Shown here: positions 34,221 through 42,328 of the stretch, piece after piece
Numbering within the stretch: position 1 is the first letter of the stretch
Layout: every line of letters begins with the position of its first letter
Notes under the pieces: generated by a model
The model's database searches: none
Seen by the model: only the letters and a program-made list of their open reading frames with translations
What the model was told of the DNA's origin: nothing
Translations under genes and position numbers: made by a program
Source: Geobacter sp.
GTDB lineage: Bacteria; Desulfobacterota; Desulfuromonadia; Geobacterales; Pseudopelobacteraceae
NCBI GenBank assembly: GCA_009885845.1
Contig: VFJW01000045.1
Coordinates: 1 to 42,328, forward strand
Length of the DNA stretch: 42,328 bases
Reading direction: 5' to 3'

Positions 34221-34931
34221 ATGCCAAGTACGAAACGCCCTCCGACGAAATATCAACCAAAAGGGGTGACGATCCTTTACGAGGACCGGGATATTGTCGT
34301 TGTGGAAAAACCGGCCGGCCTGCTGACGATGGGAACGGAACGGGACAAGACGAGAACCGCTCATACGATCCTCAATGAATATGTCCGCAAGGGAGACCCA
34401 CGCTCCCGCAACCGGATTTACATCGTCCATCGCCTCGATCGCGAGACCTCCGGTATCCTGATCTTTGCCAAAAGCGAAGCGGCGAAGATGTATCTTCAGG
34501 AGCATTGGCAGGACACGGAGAAACGCTACCTTACCATCGTATATGGCTCCTTAGGAGAGAAAACAGGGACGATCAGCAGTTATCTGACCGAGAACAGCGC
34601 CTTTACCGTTTATTCAACCCCTGATCCGGCAGCGGGGAAACTTTCCCGCACGGAGTATGCCGTCCTGAAAGAGGCCAAAGGATTAAGTTTGCTGGAGATT
34701 CATCTCCTCACCGGCCGTAAACACCAGATCCGGGTGCATCTGTCTGAAAAGGGGCATCCGGTCGTGGGGGACAGAAAATACGGGAAGGGGAACGATTCTT
34801 ACGGAACGCTGGCACTTCATGCGCGGTCAATCTCTTTCACGCACCCGGTCAACGGCAGACGGTTGACCTTTGAAACCGGCATTCCTGATTTTTTTACCCG
34901 TCTGATCGGAGTAATTGAGGAACAAAAATGA
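34221..34931 (+). CDS. RluA-family pseudouridine synthase
   Basis: About 236 residues, a catalytic domain without an S4 domain. The catalytic Asp is in IVHRLDRETSGILIFAKS; YEDRDIVVVEKPAGLL and LLTGRKHQIRVHLSEKGHPV followed by VGDRKYG are the other conserved blocks. It converts a uridine in rRNA or tRNA to pseudouridine; the target is unclear (closest in layout to the short RluA/TruC-like enzymes). I prefer ATG 34221 over the TTG at 34206. A four-base overlap (ATGA) couples it to the next gene. Confidence 0.9.
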   Translation: MPSTKRPPTKYQPKGVTILYEDRDIVVVEKPAGLLTMGTERDKTRTAHTILNEYVRKGDPRSRNRIYIVHRLDRETSGILIFAKSEAAKMYLQEHWQDTEKRYLTIVYGSLGEKTGTISSYLTENSAFTVYSTPDPAAGKLSRTEYAVLKEAKGLSLLEIHLLTGRKHQIRVHLSEKGHPVVGDRKYGKGNDSYGTLALHARSISFTHPVNGRRLTFETGIPDFFTRLIGVIEEQK

Positions 34932-35188
34932 ACTGGCAGGTCTACATAATTCTCTGTTCGGACGACTCTCTCTATACCGGCATAACCACTGATTTCCAGC
35001 GTCGCTTCGCTCAGCACGCTTCAGGACGTGGAGCAAAGTACTTCAGAGGACGCCTGCCGATTGAGGTTGTGTATCAGGAGAACGGCCATACGCGCAGTAC
35101 AGCCGGAAGGAGAGAGGTGGAAATCAAGACTCTGACCCGCGCCGAAAAGCAGATCCTGATCACATCGGGGAAGAGTACCGAACGTTAG
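34928..35188 (+). CDS. GIY-YIG domain protein (UPF0213/YhbQ-like)
   Basis: 86 residues. NWQVYIILCSDDSLYTGITT contains the degenerate GIY-YIG pair (VYII ... LYTGIT), followed by the catalytic-type Arg in DFQRRFAQHASGRGAKY and a Glu later in RREVEIKTLTRAEK. Small stand-alone GIY-YIG proteins of this type are candidate DNA nucleases with unclear roles. Co-transcribed with the pseudouridine synthase gene (ATGA overlap). Confidence 0.92.
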   Translation: MNWQVYIILCSDDSLYTGITTDFQRRFAQHASGRGAKYFRGRLPIEVVYQENGHTRSTAGRREVEIKTLTRAEKQILITSGKSTER

Positions 35189-35189
35189 T

Positions 35190-35215
35190 TCGGGGAGGCC
35201 GTGCGACCTCCCCGA
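35190..35215. terminator. Bidirectional hairpin between convergent genes
   Basis: TCGGGGAGG (35190-35198) and CCTCCCCGA (35207-35215) form a perfect nine-pair stem with an eight-base loop, between the GIY-YIG gene and the convergent zinc-ribbon gene. No clear T-run. Confidence 0.65.
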
Positions 35216-35224
35216 TAACCGGTT

Positions 35225-35512
35225 TCACGCAGCGGCAGGCAGTACGAAATCAGCACCGGCGTATTGAATAGCCGTCGCATCAGTTGCACGCGGAGGCGAG
35301 ACGGCATGCACACCACCGCAGGCCGGACAACTCTGTACGAACGTTTCAAGCAGAAACGGTTTCCCGCATCCCTGGCAATTATGCTCCAGTCCGGCGGGGA
35401 GAGCCGACACCGCAACCGACCCGCCATGGGCATTCAGAACAAACTCCACCAACGCCCTGCCGGAAGCAAAAGGCCCTATTCCCGGCACCCGGGACGATCC
35501 ACACTCACACAT
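35225..35512 (-). CDS. Small zinc-ribbon protein of unknown function
   Basis: 95 residues. HNCQGCGKPF and VQSCPACGGV give two CxxC pairs about 18 residues apart, a zinc ribbon; two more cysteines are at the N-terminus (MCECGSS). No enzymatic domain. The start at 35512 is fixed by AGGAGG eight bases upstream; longer frames upstream run into the spacer. Transcribed divergently from the spermidine-synthase-like gene. I do not recognise a named family. Confidence 0.8.
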   Translation of the reverse strand: MCECGSSRVPGIGPFASGRALVEFVLNAHGGSVAVSALPAGLEHNCQGCGKPFLLETFVQSCPACGGVHAVSPPRATDATAIQYAGADFVLPAAA

Positions 35513-35647
35513 CGCTGTACCTCCTGTCGTACTGCAGCTTTTTTTATGATACAAGGGGGGACAATATCCGATTACGTTCCCGAAAATTATGACCTGAGTC
35601 AATTTTTCACAATGAAAATTATCTGCCGCAATAAAAGGCACTGAATT

Positions 35648-36322
35648 ATGGCACAACCCTGGAAAACAATCGAAAGCATCACCTGCGACGAAGGGATTCT
35701 TGAACTGCGTCAGCGAGGTGAACGGGATTTTTTGATCACCATCGGCCCGCAGATCCTTATGAACAGCCTGTCAAACCGTTCCGAAGTCGTGCTCGGACAG
35801 CTCGGTTGCGATCACCTGAAAGCGGTGCATAATCCGCACGTTCTGGTTGGTGGGCTGGGAATGGGTTTTACTCTCAAGGCGGTTCTTAACACCCTTCCGG
35901 CCTCAGCAAGCGTCATTGTTGCAGAACTGAATCCAACCGTTGTCGACTGGTGTCGGGGTCCGCTGGCCGCTTTAACCGGAAACGCCGTCGGCGATCTCCG
36001 CGTAACAGTGGAGATCGCCGACGTTGCAGACCGTATCCGCCGGTGCGCCGTTGACCGTAGCCTGCTTCGTTTTGACGCCATCGTCCTCGACCTGTACCGC
36101 GGACCGCATGCAAAAACTGACCGGATCAGCGATCCCCTCTACGGCAGCAGGGCTATTGAGAACATGCGAAGTGCCCTTAACCCGGGTGGTGTTGTGGCGG
36201 TGTGGGGTGAAAATTATGACGAGGAGTTCGAAAAAAGGCTCCGGAGTGCCGGTTTCACGGTGACGACCACCCGCCCCGGTCGGGGAGGCCTTCGTCATGC
36301 CGTTTTTGTTGCAAAACTGTAA
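35648..36322 (+). CDS. Spermidine synthase-like SAM-dependent methyltransferase fold protein
   Basis: 224 residues. HVLVGGLGMGFTLKAVL (~63-79) is the nucleotide-binding glycine loop, VIVAELNPTVVDWCRG the acidic strand end, and FDAIVLDLYRGP (~141-152) the motif where spermidine synthases keep their catalytic Asp; RSALNPGGVVAVWGEN follows. The N-terminal ILMNSLSNRSE is like the substrate-entry region of the family. Whether it makes a polyamine or acts on something else cannot be told. It ends 20 bases before the convergent diguanylate cyclase gene. Confidence 0.8.
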   Translation: MAQPWKTIESITCDEGILELRQRGERDFLITIGPQILMNSLSNRSEVVLGQLGCDHLKAVHNPHVLVGGLGMGFTLKAVLNTLPASASVIVAELNPTVVDWCRGPLAALTGNAVGDLRVTVEIADVADRIRRCAVDRSLLRFDAIVLDLYRGPHAKTDRISDPLYGSRAIENMRSALNPGGVVAVWGENYDEEFEKRLRSAGFTVTTTRPGRGGLRHAVFVAKL

Positions 36323-36342
36323 TACAGTTAAAACAGCAACTT

Positions 36343-37584
36343 TCAAACTCCCCGGCAGACCTGGTTGCGCCCCCTGTTCTTGGCTTTGTAGAGCGCCTTA
36401 TCAGCCGCTTTCATGACCTCTGCCGCAGTTTTTAACTCTTCGCCGCTCTCGGCCATGCCGATACTGACCGTTACCGAGACCTCTTCCCCGCGACCGGTAC
36501 GATTGCCGCGATCGCTCTTTCCCGCCCCTTTTCCCTTTGGACGTTCATCACTTCGCAGGGCCATGCGGTAATCGGCAATAGTACAGCGCAACTCCTCAAG
36601 ATGCGGCAGTACTTCATCTGTCCGGTGACCGGAGAAGATGATAGTGAATTCCTCCCCGCCGTAACGGTACGCCTTGCCGCCTCCACCCACGTCCATCATC
36701 TTTCGCGCAACCATCTTCAGTACCTGGTCTCCGGCATCATGACCATAGGTATCGTTGAACCGTTTGAAATGGTCCACATCAAGCATGGCAACGGTATATC
36801 GCCTTCCCAGCCCATGCAGATTCTCGTTCAGAGCGCGCCGGGACGGCATGCCGGTCAGATCATCGCGAAAAGCCATATTGTAGGAATCCCGCAGCACGCT
36901 CATCGTAATGATCAGCGCTCCGGCAATAGAGTAGGCGGCATGAATGTCAGGGGTGGTCAGCCAGTTGCCGGCAACGAAAAATGCTATCAGCGCCCCGAAC
37001 ATGCCGCTGTCGATGGGAGCCTGCCGACGCAGCACCAGCACGGCAATAATTGCCAGAATGATCGCACCGGCGACCATGGCCGGCTGCGGAACCAGCAGAA
37101 AGTTCATAAACGGCGAGTGGATGTAGCTCCGGGCAATATACGGAACGAGCTCCGCAAAGTTATAGCGGAAGAGCCAGAAAACACCAATGGCCTGCGCGGC
37201 CAGAAAAACGAAGCGCATCCGGCCGGCAGTAGAAAAAATACCCCGCTCGCGGGAAAAGGTGAGCAGCAGCATATTCAGGGGAATCAGCAGGACAAAGGCC
37301 TGATAGACCTTATTGAGGGCGGGCTCGAACTGTTCGATCGAAAGAAACGTGCGGGAACTCCAATAAAAGATGACCAGCATGAGCAGGGCAAGAAAGGGAC
37401 GCCCACGATGGAAATGAACCGACAGGAACATCCCCAGAGCGGTGACAAGATAGGGTGCGTACGCCACCAACTCCTGTCGTCCGGGTGTCAAACCGGCAAT
37501 GTAGGGGACAAGATACCAGGTCGAAACAAGAATTGCCGCAGGCACGACAAATATGGGTATTTTTTTTATGATGCGGGTAAACAA
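36343..37584 (-). CDS. Membrane-bound GGDEF diguanylate cyclase
   Basis: 413 residues. Residues ~1-235 contain about seven to eight membrane segments (for example FVVPAAILVSTWYLVPYIAG, FLALLMLVIFYWSS), then a GGDEF domain: DDLTGMPSRRALNE, LDVDHFKRFNDTYGHDAGDQ and the active site YRYGGEEFTIIF (GGEEF, active-type). No RxxD inhibitory site lies five residues before GGEEF. A 25-residue Lys/Gly/Arg-rich insert (~RPKGKGAGKSDRGNRTGR) interrupts the domain before the final VSVTVSIGMAE. It should make c-di-GMP under control of an unknown membrane signal. Confidence 0.92.
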   Translation of the reverse strand: MFTRIIKKIPIFVVPAAILVSTWYLVPYIAGLTPGRQELVAYAPYLVTALGMFLSVHFHRGRPFLALLMLVIFYWSSRTFLSIEQFEPALNKVYQAFVLLIPLNMLLLTFSRERGIFSTAGRMRFVFLAAQAIGVFWLFRYNFAELVPYIARSYIHSPFMNFLLVPQPAMVAGAIILAIIAVLVLRRQAPIDSGMFGALIAFFVAGNWLTTPDIHAAYSIAGALIITMSVLRDSYNMAFRDDLTGMPSRRALNENLHGLGRRYTVAMLDVDHFKRFNDTYGHDAGDQVLKMVARKMMDVGGGGKAYRYGGEEFTIIFSGHRTDEVLPHLEELRCTIADYRMALRSDERPKGKGAGKSDRGNRTGRGEEVSVTVSIGMAESGEELKTAAEVMKAADKALYKAKNRGRNQVCRGV

Positions 37585-37622
37585 GCGAGCACGCCCCCGA
37601 TGATGCAGAGTGGGTTATCTGT

Positions 37623-38123
37623 TCAGGTGTATAACGCAAACCAGGCGTGGCAGACAATATACAAAATGCCTGCCCACAGGAACAGACTGACAGGATGTTT
37701 GATGGCCACTTTGATGTCCTGCCATGATGGTGTGCACGCCGCGGTGCAGGCGTACAATATGACAATGATCAGATATTCAGGAACCCACTCCGGACGGGAA
37801 TCCCAGAATTCCAGAACATAATAGCCGATTACCAGCCAACCCAGCGGAGCAAGTGCCGTCGGAGCGGCAGAAATAACCGTAGGAACGGCCGAGACACTCC
37901 CCAGCACCCACCTGTTTCCTTCTCTTCTCGGCCAGATGCTGAACGTTGAAGGCCGGCCTCCGGTAAGAAGGGCGATGGTTAAATGAGCCGTCTCATGCAT
38001 GAGGGTAAAGGGCAGGCAATACAGGACCGCCCAGAAAGAACCTGACGATGAGAGCCGCCGGTGGATGGCACCCATAACCACGGCGGCGGCCAGAAAGATG
38101 CTGATGCGTAGTTGAGTGTGCAA
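37623..38123 (-). CDS. Small membrane protein with an HExxH metalloprotease-like motif
   Basis: 166 residues with about four hydrophobic segments. MHETAHLTIALLTGG (~42-56) contains HETAH in a hydrophobic helix, the arrangement of M50/site-2-type and related intramembrane zinc proteases; the third ligand (an Asp in an NPDG-like segment) is not evident, so activity is uncertain. It lies 38 bases upstream of the diguanylate cyclase on the same strand, so the pair may be co-transcribed. Confidence 0.7.
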   Translation of the reverse strand: MHTQLRISIFLAAAVVMGAIHRRLSSSGSFWAVLYCLPFTLMHETAHLTIALLTGGRPSTFSIWPRREGNRWVLGSVSAVPTVISAAPTALAPLGWLVIGYYVLEFWDSRPEWVPEYLIIVILYACTAACTPSWQDIKVAIKHPVSLFLWAGILYIVCHAWFALYT

Positions 38124-38245
38124 CTCAGAGTATTAGAACAATACACGCGGCCAGAATGTGGGAAACCCCGGCGGGTATTTTTTCATTTTTCATGGGATTT
38201 CCTTTCATGGAGAGGAATTATTTTGTGGGGAGTTAAAAAATACGT

Positions 38246-38944
38246 CTATTTAATAATCATCAGCGACAGATAATCAGGGGTATGTGCAGCAATCTGACTG
38301 AAATCAGTCAGCACCAGTTGGCGGGGACCGCCGACCCGCTCTACAAAAACGGCAGTATGTTCCCTGCCAGTGATGCGGAGAAGTTCTACAATCGCTGAAA
38401 AGATCGGCTTGACCTTCAGAAGCACGACGGTTTCACACGTGTCCAGGGCATTTTTTATCTGCTCTATCCCTGCGGTAGCTGGAATCACAATCATCTTTTC
38501 GTCGCCCTCCACCAGCGGAAGAGACGCCAGGGAGGCAGCGGCGTTAATGCTCGATATGCCGGGAATGATTTCAATCGGAAGTTGCGGGTACTGTTCGCGT
38601 AGAATGCGCAGCAGATAGATAAAGGTCGAATAAAAGAGCGGGTCACCGATTGTGATGAAGGCGACCGAACGTCCCGCCTCGGCATGGGAGGCGATCAGAT
38701 CTGCTGCAGCCTGCCAGGCGGGGATCAGGCGCGATCGGTCCGCAGTCATCGGAAACTGGTGAACAATAATCTCCTGACGACTCTCATCGATAAAGTCCCG
38801 GATTATTTCCAACGCGACGCTTGCCTCGGCAGGGTTGGAGACCGGCGCAAGAATCACTTCGGCACTCCGCAGAATTCGTTCTGCCTTGCGGGTCAACAGT
38901 TCGGGATCACCCGGACCGACTCCTACCGCGTATACCGTTGCCAC
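38246..38944 (-). CDS. cobI: Precorrin-2/cobalt-factor II C20-methyltransferase
   Basis: 232 residues. VGVGPGDPELLTRKAERIL (7-25) is the SAM loop, AFITIGDPLFYSTFIYLL and IIPGISSINAAASLASLPL are the C20-methyltransferase versions of the conserved blocks (GDPLFYST). It methylates C20 early in corrin synthesis; in the anaerobic route the name would be cbiL. The GTG start shares one base with the cobL stop (TAGTG), so the two are translationally coupled. Confidence 0.93.
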   Translation of the reverse strand: MATVYAVGVGPGDPELLTRKAERILRSAEVILAPVSNPAEASVALEIIRDFIDESRQEIIVHQFPMTADRSRLIPAWQAAADLIASHAEAGRSVAFITIGDPLFYSTFIYLLRILREQYPQLPIEIIPGISSINAAASLASLPLVEGDEKMIVIPATAGIEQIKNALDTCETVVLLKVKPIFSAIVELLRITGREHTAVFVERVGGPRQLVLTDFSQIAAHTPDYLSLMIIK

Positions 38945-40161
38945 TATTCGCCACCCTTACGGGCAGAAATTACATACACCGGATTCTGGGCTTCAAACAT
39001 TTTGTATTCAGACAGGTTGCGGGTTTTCGCAACATTGATGCACGTCGCTTCAACCGTAAAGCCCTGGTCTTCAAGAAATTCCACGGCCCGGGTGAGCGTA
39101 TCGAGAGTCACAGCATTGATCACCACAACGCCATCCAGCCGCAGACGTTGAGAGACGATGTCAATGATCTCGTCCAGTTTGCCGCCGGCACCGCCGATGA
39201 AAACCCGATCTGGATCAGGCAGATCATCAAGGCCATCCGGAGCGTACGCCTCTATCAATTTTATGTTGCGGGTACAAAACTTTTTCAGGTTTTCGGTTAT
39301 AAATCCGATGCATTGCGGGTTTTTTTCAACTGCGAAGATCTTGCCGGCAGGCATCAGGTTGGATGCTTCGATCGAAACAGAACAACTTCCGGCTCCGATG
39401 TCCCAGAGTACAAGGTCATCCTGAAGTTGCAGTTTTGCCAGGGTGACGGCACGTACTTCCTGCTTGGTGATGAGTTTTTTTGAGGTGTGGAATTCGTCGT
39501 CGTCGATACCTATCAGCGGATAATGGACAAGGTTTGGTTCGTAGGTACGGATCAGAATAAGGATATTGAGCTCGGAGGCCACAATGTCGAGCAATCCGCG
39601 TACGGTTGTTTTGGTGAACTTTTCGGTCGGCATGCCGAGATCTTCACAGAGCCAGGCTTCATACCCTTCAGCACCCCGCTCGATCAGTTCGGCGGCGATT
39701 GCCGCCGGGGTGTTAGTCTTGTCGGTCAGAACACATGCCTTTTCGGCAGCGATGATTTTATCTACCGCCTGGTGCATGCCGCGCCCATGCACGGAAACAA
39801 AAATACCGTCGTCCCACGACTCCTTAATTCTGGCAAAGGCGTACTGCATGCTGGTTACATTAGGAAAGATCTCGATACGTTCTTTGGGGAGATTGCGGAG
39901 CAGAAAACGTGATATGCCGAAAAAAGTCGGATCGCCTGAGGCAAGTAGAACGACCCGTTGATTGGATTTTTTCAGAAAATCGATCAGTTCTGAAAGATCC
40001 CCCAGTTCTCTTTTCTCACCGGTAAAATCGGGAAAAATTGCCAGATGCCGCGGATGTCCAATCATGATGTCGGCCGTGCCGATCAGTTCCAGCGCTTTGG
40101 CCGGAAAGCCATCCCATCCGGTAAAGCCCGCTCCTATCAGATAGATCGTTTGCTGTGTCAT
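38944..40161 (-). CDS. cobL: Precorrin-6Y C5,15-methyltransferase (CbiE-CbiT fusion)
   Basis: 405 residues in two parts. Residues 1-~205 are CbiE (IYLIGAGFTGWDGFPAKALE; LLASGDPTFFGISRFLL), methylating C5; residues ~210-405 are CbiT (VLWDIGAGSCSVSIEASNLM; VFIGGAGGKLDEIID), methylating C15 and decarboxylating the C12 acetate. First gene of a cobL-cobI pair. Together with cobM-cbiG at the other end of the window it supplies four steps of the same pathway from two separate loci. Confidence 0.94.
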   Translation of the reverse strand: MTQQTIYLIGAGFTGWDGFPAKALELIGTADIMIGHPRHLAIFPDFTGEKRELGDLSELIDFLKKSNQRVVLLASGDPTFFGISRFLLRNLPKERIEIFPNVTSMQYAFARIKESWDDGIFVSVHGRGMHQAVDKIIAAEKACVLTDKTNTPAAIAAELIERGAEGYEAWLCEDLGMPTEKFTKTTVRGLLDIVASELNILILIRTYEPNLVHYPLIGIDDDEFHTSKKLITKQEVRAVTLAKLQLQDDLVLWDIGAGSCSVSIEASNLMPAGKIFAVEKNPQCIGFITENLKKFCTRNIKLIEAYAPDGLDDLPDPDRVFIGGAGGKLDEIIDIVSQRLRLDGVVVINAVTLDTLTRAVEFLEDQGFTVEATCINVAKTRNLSEYKMFEAQNPVYVISARKGGE

Positions 40162-40257
40162 GGTTTGAGCCCCGCCCTGGAAGTCAAAATAATATCGGGC
40201 GAACTATATCACCCGCACTGCTAAAAATCACCTGAATATTCAGGCCCCAAAGAAAAC

Positions 40258-40280
40258 GGGCCGGGGAAAATCCCCGGCCC
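40258..40280 (-). terminator. Rho-independent terminator after typA
   Basis: GGGCCGGGG and CCCCGGCCC form a nine-pair stem with a five-base loop; the minus strand continues GTTTTCTTT. It lies 25 bases past the typA stop and separates it from cobL. Confidence 0.85.
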
Positions 40281-40304
40281 GAATATTCTGACTGTATAGT
40301 GCGG

Positions 40305-42110
40305 CTACCCCTTGGAGGCCCGCTTGCGTCTGGTAGGATCAAGCTCCTTTTTGCGCAGCCTGATGGAGTTTGGGGTGACTTCTACCAGCTCGTCATCTTC
40401 AATGAATTCCAGTGCCTGTTCAAGCGTCATTACCCGCGGCGGGGTCAGTTTGATGGCATCGTCCGTACCGGAAGCGCGCACGTTGGTCAATTTTTTCCCT
40501 TTGCAGGGATTGATATCCAGATCGCTATCCTTGTTGTTCTGGCCGATAATCATTCCGCCGTACACTTCGACTCCGGCGCCGATAAACAGGGTGCCGCGCG
40601 GCTGCAGTGCGTCCAGCGAGTAGGCGGTGGTTTCGCCATGGTCCATGGCCATCAGGGCGCCGTTTTTGCGCCCGGGGATATCTCCCTTGTAGGGAGCGTA
40701 TTCGTGAAAGGTATGAGTCATAACGGCGGTGCCACGGGTGTCGGTCAGCACCTCTCCGCGCAGACCGATCAGGCCGCGAGCCGGTATGATAAACTCGAGA
40801 CGCACCATCTCGCCCATTGGCGCCATGGCAACCATCTCTCCTTTGCGTGGCCCCATCTTTTCGATAATCGCCCCCTGGAATTCTGTGGCAACATCGACCA
40901 CCAGATATTCCATAGGCTCCATTTTGACGCCATCCTTGATCCTTACTATGACCTCAGGTTTGGAAACAGCCAGTTCAAACCCTTCGCGTCGCATGGTTTC
41001 AATAAGAATTGAAAGGTGCAACTCGCCGCGCCCGGAGACCATGAAGGTATCGGCACTGTCGGTGTCATCCACCCGGAGTGAAACATTGGTGCGCAATTCC
41101 TTGGTAAGGCGTTCACGGATGTTGCGTGAAGTAACCCATTTGCCTTCTCGACCGGCAAAGGGTGATGTATTGACGATGAAGTTCATCGACAGGGTCGGTT
41201 CGTCAATTGACACATAGGGGACTGCGATGGGATTCTCTGCTGAGGCAAGTGTCTCGCCGATGCTGACATCCTCAAAGCCGGCGACGGTAACAATATCGCC
41301 TGTTCCGGCCTCTTCAATATCTACCTGTTTCAACCCTTCGTAGCCGAGCAGTTTGGTGATTCGTCCTTTGGTAATTGTTCCGTCCTGCTTGATCATTGCA
41401 ACCGTCTCGCCTGCCCGGACTTTACCGTTAAATATACGACCGGTCGCCATGCGGCCGATGTAGTCATTGTAATCGATGTTGGCGATCAGCATCTGGAACG
41501 GGGCATTGATGTCTCCCTTGGGCGGACGGACATTTGATTCAATCACCGCAAAGAGCGGTTCAAGATTGGTTGACTCGATGTTGATATCCAGCTTGGCGTA
41601 GCCCAACTTAGCGCTGGTATAGACTACCGGAAAATCAAGCTGATCGTCGGATGCATTCAGTTCGCAGAACAGGTCAAAAACCATGTTGAGGACTTCGTCA
41701 GGACGGCAGCCGGGACGATCAATCTTGTTGATGACGACGATCGGCTTTAAATTCAGGTCGAGAGATTTTTTCAGGACGAAACGGGTCTGCGGCATGGGGC
41801 CGTCAAGAGCATCAACCAGCAACAGCACGGAGTCTACCATTTTGAGTACGCGCTCCACTTCGCCGCCAAAGTCAGCATGGCCCGGAGTGTCAACAATATT
41901 GATCTTGTAGGGGCCGTGGTGGATAGAGAGACTCTTGGCCAGAATAGTGATGCCGCGCTCTTTTTCCAGATCGTTCGAGTCCATGACCCGCTCGGTGATT
42001 GTTTCATTGGCGCGATACACTCCGGCGTGCTTAAGCATAGCGTCAACCAGCGTGGTCTTGCCATGGTCGACGTGGGCAATAATGGCGATATTTCTGATTC
42101 GTTCCTGCAT
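40305..42110 (-). CDS. typA: Ribosome-associated GTPase TypA/BipA
   Basis: 601 residues, the normal length. Translational GTPase used in ribosome assembly and stress adaptation. G1 [15 protein letters not shown] (13-27), switch [12 protein letters not shown]3 [13 protein letters not shown]4 NKIDRPG; then beta-barrel domain II ([15 protein letters not shown]) and EF-G-like domains III and V ([23 protein letters not shown]-type text; [18 protein letters not shown]), ending in the basic C-terminal tail ([15 protein letters not shown]). GAGGAG lies upstream of the ATG. Confidence 0.97.
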   Translation of the reverse strand: MQERIRNIAIIAHVDHGKTTLVDAMLKHAGVYRANETITERVMDSNDLEKERGITILAKSLSIHHGPYKINIVDTPGHADFGGEVERVLKMVDSVLLLVDALDGPMPQTRFVLKKSLDLNLKPIVVINKIDRPGCRPDEVLNMVFDLFCELNASDDQLDFPVVYTSAKLGYAKLDINIESTNLEPLFAVIESNVRPPKGDINAPFQMLIANIDYNDYIGRMATGRIFNGKVRAGETVAMIKQDGTITKGRITKLLGYEGLKQVDIEEAGTGDIVTVAGFEDVSIGETLASAENPIAVPYVSIDEPTLSMNFIVNTSPFAGREGKWVTSRNIRERLTKELRTNVSLRVDDTDSADTFMVSGRGELHLSILIETMRREGFELAVSKPEVIVRIKDGVKMEPMEYLVVDVATEFQGAIIEKMGPRKGEMVAMAPMGEMVRLEFIIPARGLIGLRGEVLTDTRGTAVMTHTFHEYAPYKGDIPGRKNGALMAMDHGETTAYSLDALQPRGTLFIGAGVEVYGGMIIGQNNKDSDLDINPCKGKKLTNVRASGTDDAIKLTPPRVMTLEQALEFIEDDELVEVTPNSIRLRKKELDPTRRKRASKG

Positions 42111-42142
42111 GGGTAAAACTCCTCAATGTACGCAAAATAAAA

Positions 42143-42164
42143 CGACGGGCATTGCTGCCCGTCG
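42143..42164 (-). terminator. Hairpin plus T-tract in the typA leader
   Basis: CGACGGGC and GCCCGTCG form a perfect eight-pair stem with a six-base loop; the minus strand continues TTTTATTTT. It sits 33-54 bases before the typA start, so it either ends transcription entering from beyond the window or acts as an attenuator for typA. Confidence 0.75.
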
Positions 42165-42199
42165 AAGATTTGTCACTATGTCAGGTTTTTATTGATCTG

Positions 42200-42215
42200 G
42201 CAAGTATTTACTTGC
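42200..42215. promoter_or_regulatory. Palindrome upstream of typA
   Basis: GCAAGTA-TT-TACTTGC is a perfect 7-2-7 inverted repeat. On the minus strand TTGACA (42225-42220) lies just upstream of it, but I find no -10 at the right distance. Possible operator. Confidence 0.35.
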
Positions 42216-42237
42216 AGACTGTCAACAGCAAATAGAC

Positions 42238-42328
42238 TTGTCCGGTTTTGTAGCAAATGAATTGTCCGCTTTTGGAAGTTGATGAGAAAGCAGCGGAGGG
42301 CGGAGCCCGAAGCAGCTTTCTCATTGGC
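42238..42328. mobile_element. Probable terminal repeats of an insertion sequence entering at the right edge
   Basis: TTGTCCGGTTTTG (42238-42250) and TTGTCCGCTTTTG (42262-42274) repeat with a 24-base period, followed by an inverted repeat ATGAGAAAGCAGC (42282-42294) / GCAGCTTTCTCAT (42312-42324; one mismatch). Repeated TGTCC-x-CTTTTG-type boxes at element ends are seen in IS21/IS481-like elements. No transposase is inside the window, so the assignment is tentative. Confidence 0.4.

Noticed and set aside
36601-37821. 406-codon plus-strand open frame opposite the diguanylate cyclase
   Set aside because: Antisense to a gene with clear GGDEF motifs and membrane spans; low-complexity, charged translation.

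Overview
The window reads as chromosomal DNA of a Geobacter-like delta-proteobacterium (Desulfuromonadia/Geobacterales). This is inferred from gene content and style, not from a marker gene: anaerobic-type cobalamin genes, a two-subunit glycine decarboxylase P-protein, an FdhD-MobA fusion, an FtsK with an acidic insert, a RodZ-like protein, a type-4 uracil-DNA glycosylase and frequent tight gene overlaps. No rRNA, tRNA or CRISPR array was seen.

Layout. 1-2152 (minus): a Dabb-domain protein, an Smr-domain protein and an OmpA-family lipoprotein; a further minus-strand gene starts right at the left edge. 2394-5385 (plus): cobM-cbiG-pdxA. 5386-5880 has no gene. 5881-8654 (plus): a molybdenum-cofactor operon (fdhD-mobA fusion, moaA, MOSC protein). 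8741-11873 (plus): ftsK and a nitrilase-family amidohydrolase; 11883-12782 (minus) a secreted zinc phospholipase C-like protein. 12892-15103 (plus): uracil-DNA glycosylase and a CCA/poly(A) nucleotidyltransferase bracketed by copies of a CGACGACGC-rich repeat. 15385-16789 (minus): a hotdog thioesterase and a RodZ-like protein.

16.8-27.2 kb is an accessory island. It holds a decayed ATPase fragment ending at a nested palindrome, a HigBA-type toxin-antitoxin pair, a DUF4143-type AAA+ ATPase with a striking promoter/operator, then an AT-rich four-gene operon (19361-25183, minus): an N6-adenine DNA methyltransferase, a protein with two GHKL ATPase modules (MORC/HSP90-like plus histidine kinase), a receiver-domain protein with an unrecognised C-terminal domain, and a His/Cys-rich protein of unknown function. 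I regard this operon as the best candidate for an undescribed conflict or defence system. It is followed by two ~310-bp direct repeats that carry broken copies of a SMEK-like gene start and flank an intact BRO/DinD-like gene.

27.3-34.0 kb (minus) is a lipoate/glycine-cleavage module: lipA, an octanoyltransferase/lipoate ligase, an inserted vapBC pair, then gcvPB, gcvPA, gcvH and gcvT; the lipoate genes make the cofactor attached to GcvH. 34.2-36.3 kb carries an RluA-type pseudouridine synthase, a GIY-YIG protein, a small zinc-ribbon protein (minus) and a spermidine-synthase-like protein. 36.3-38.1 kb (minus): a membrane diguanylate cyclase and a membrane HExxH protein. 38.2-40.2 kb (minus): cobL-cobI, a second cobalamin locus. 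40.3-42.1 kb: typA/bipA. The right edge carries repeats that look like the end of an insertion sequence.
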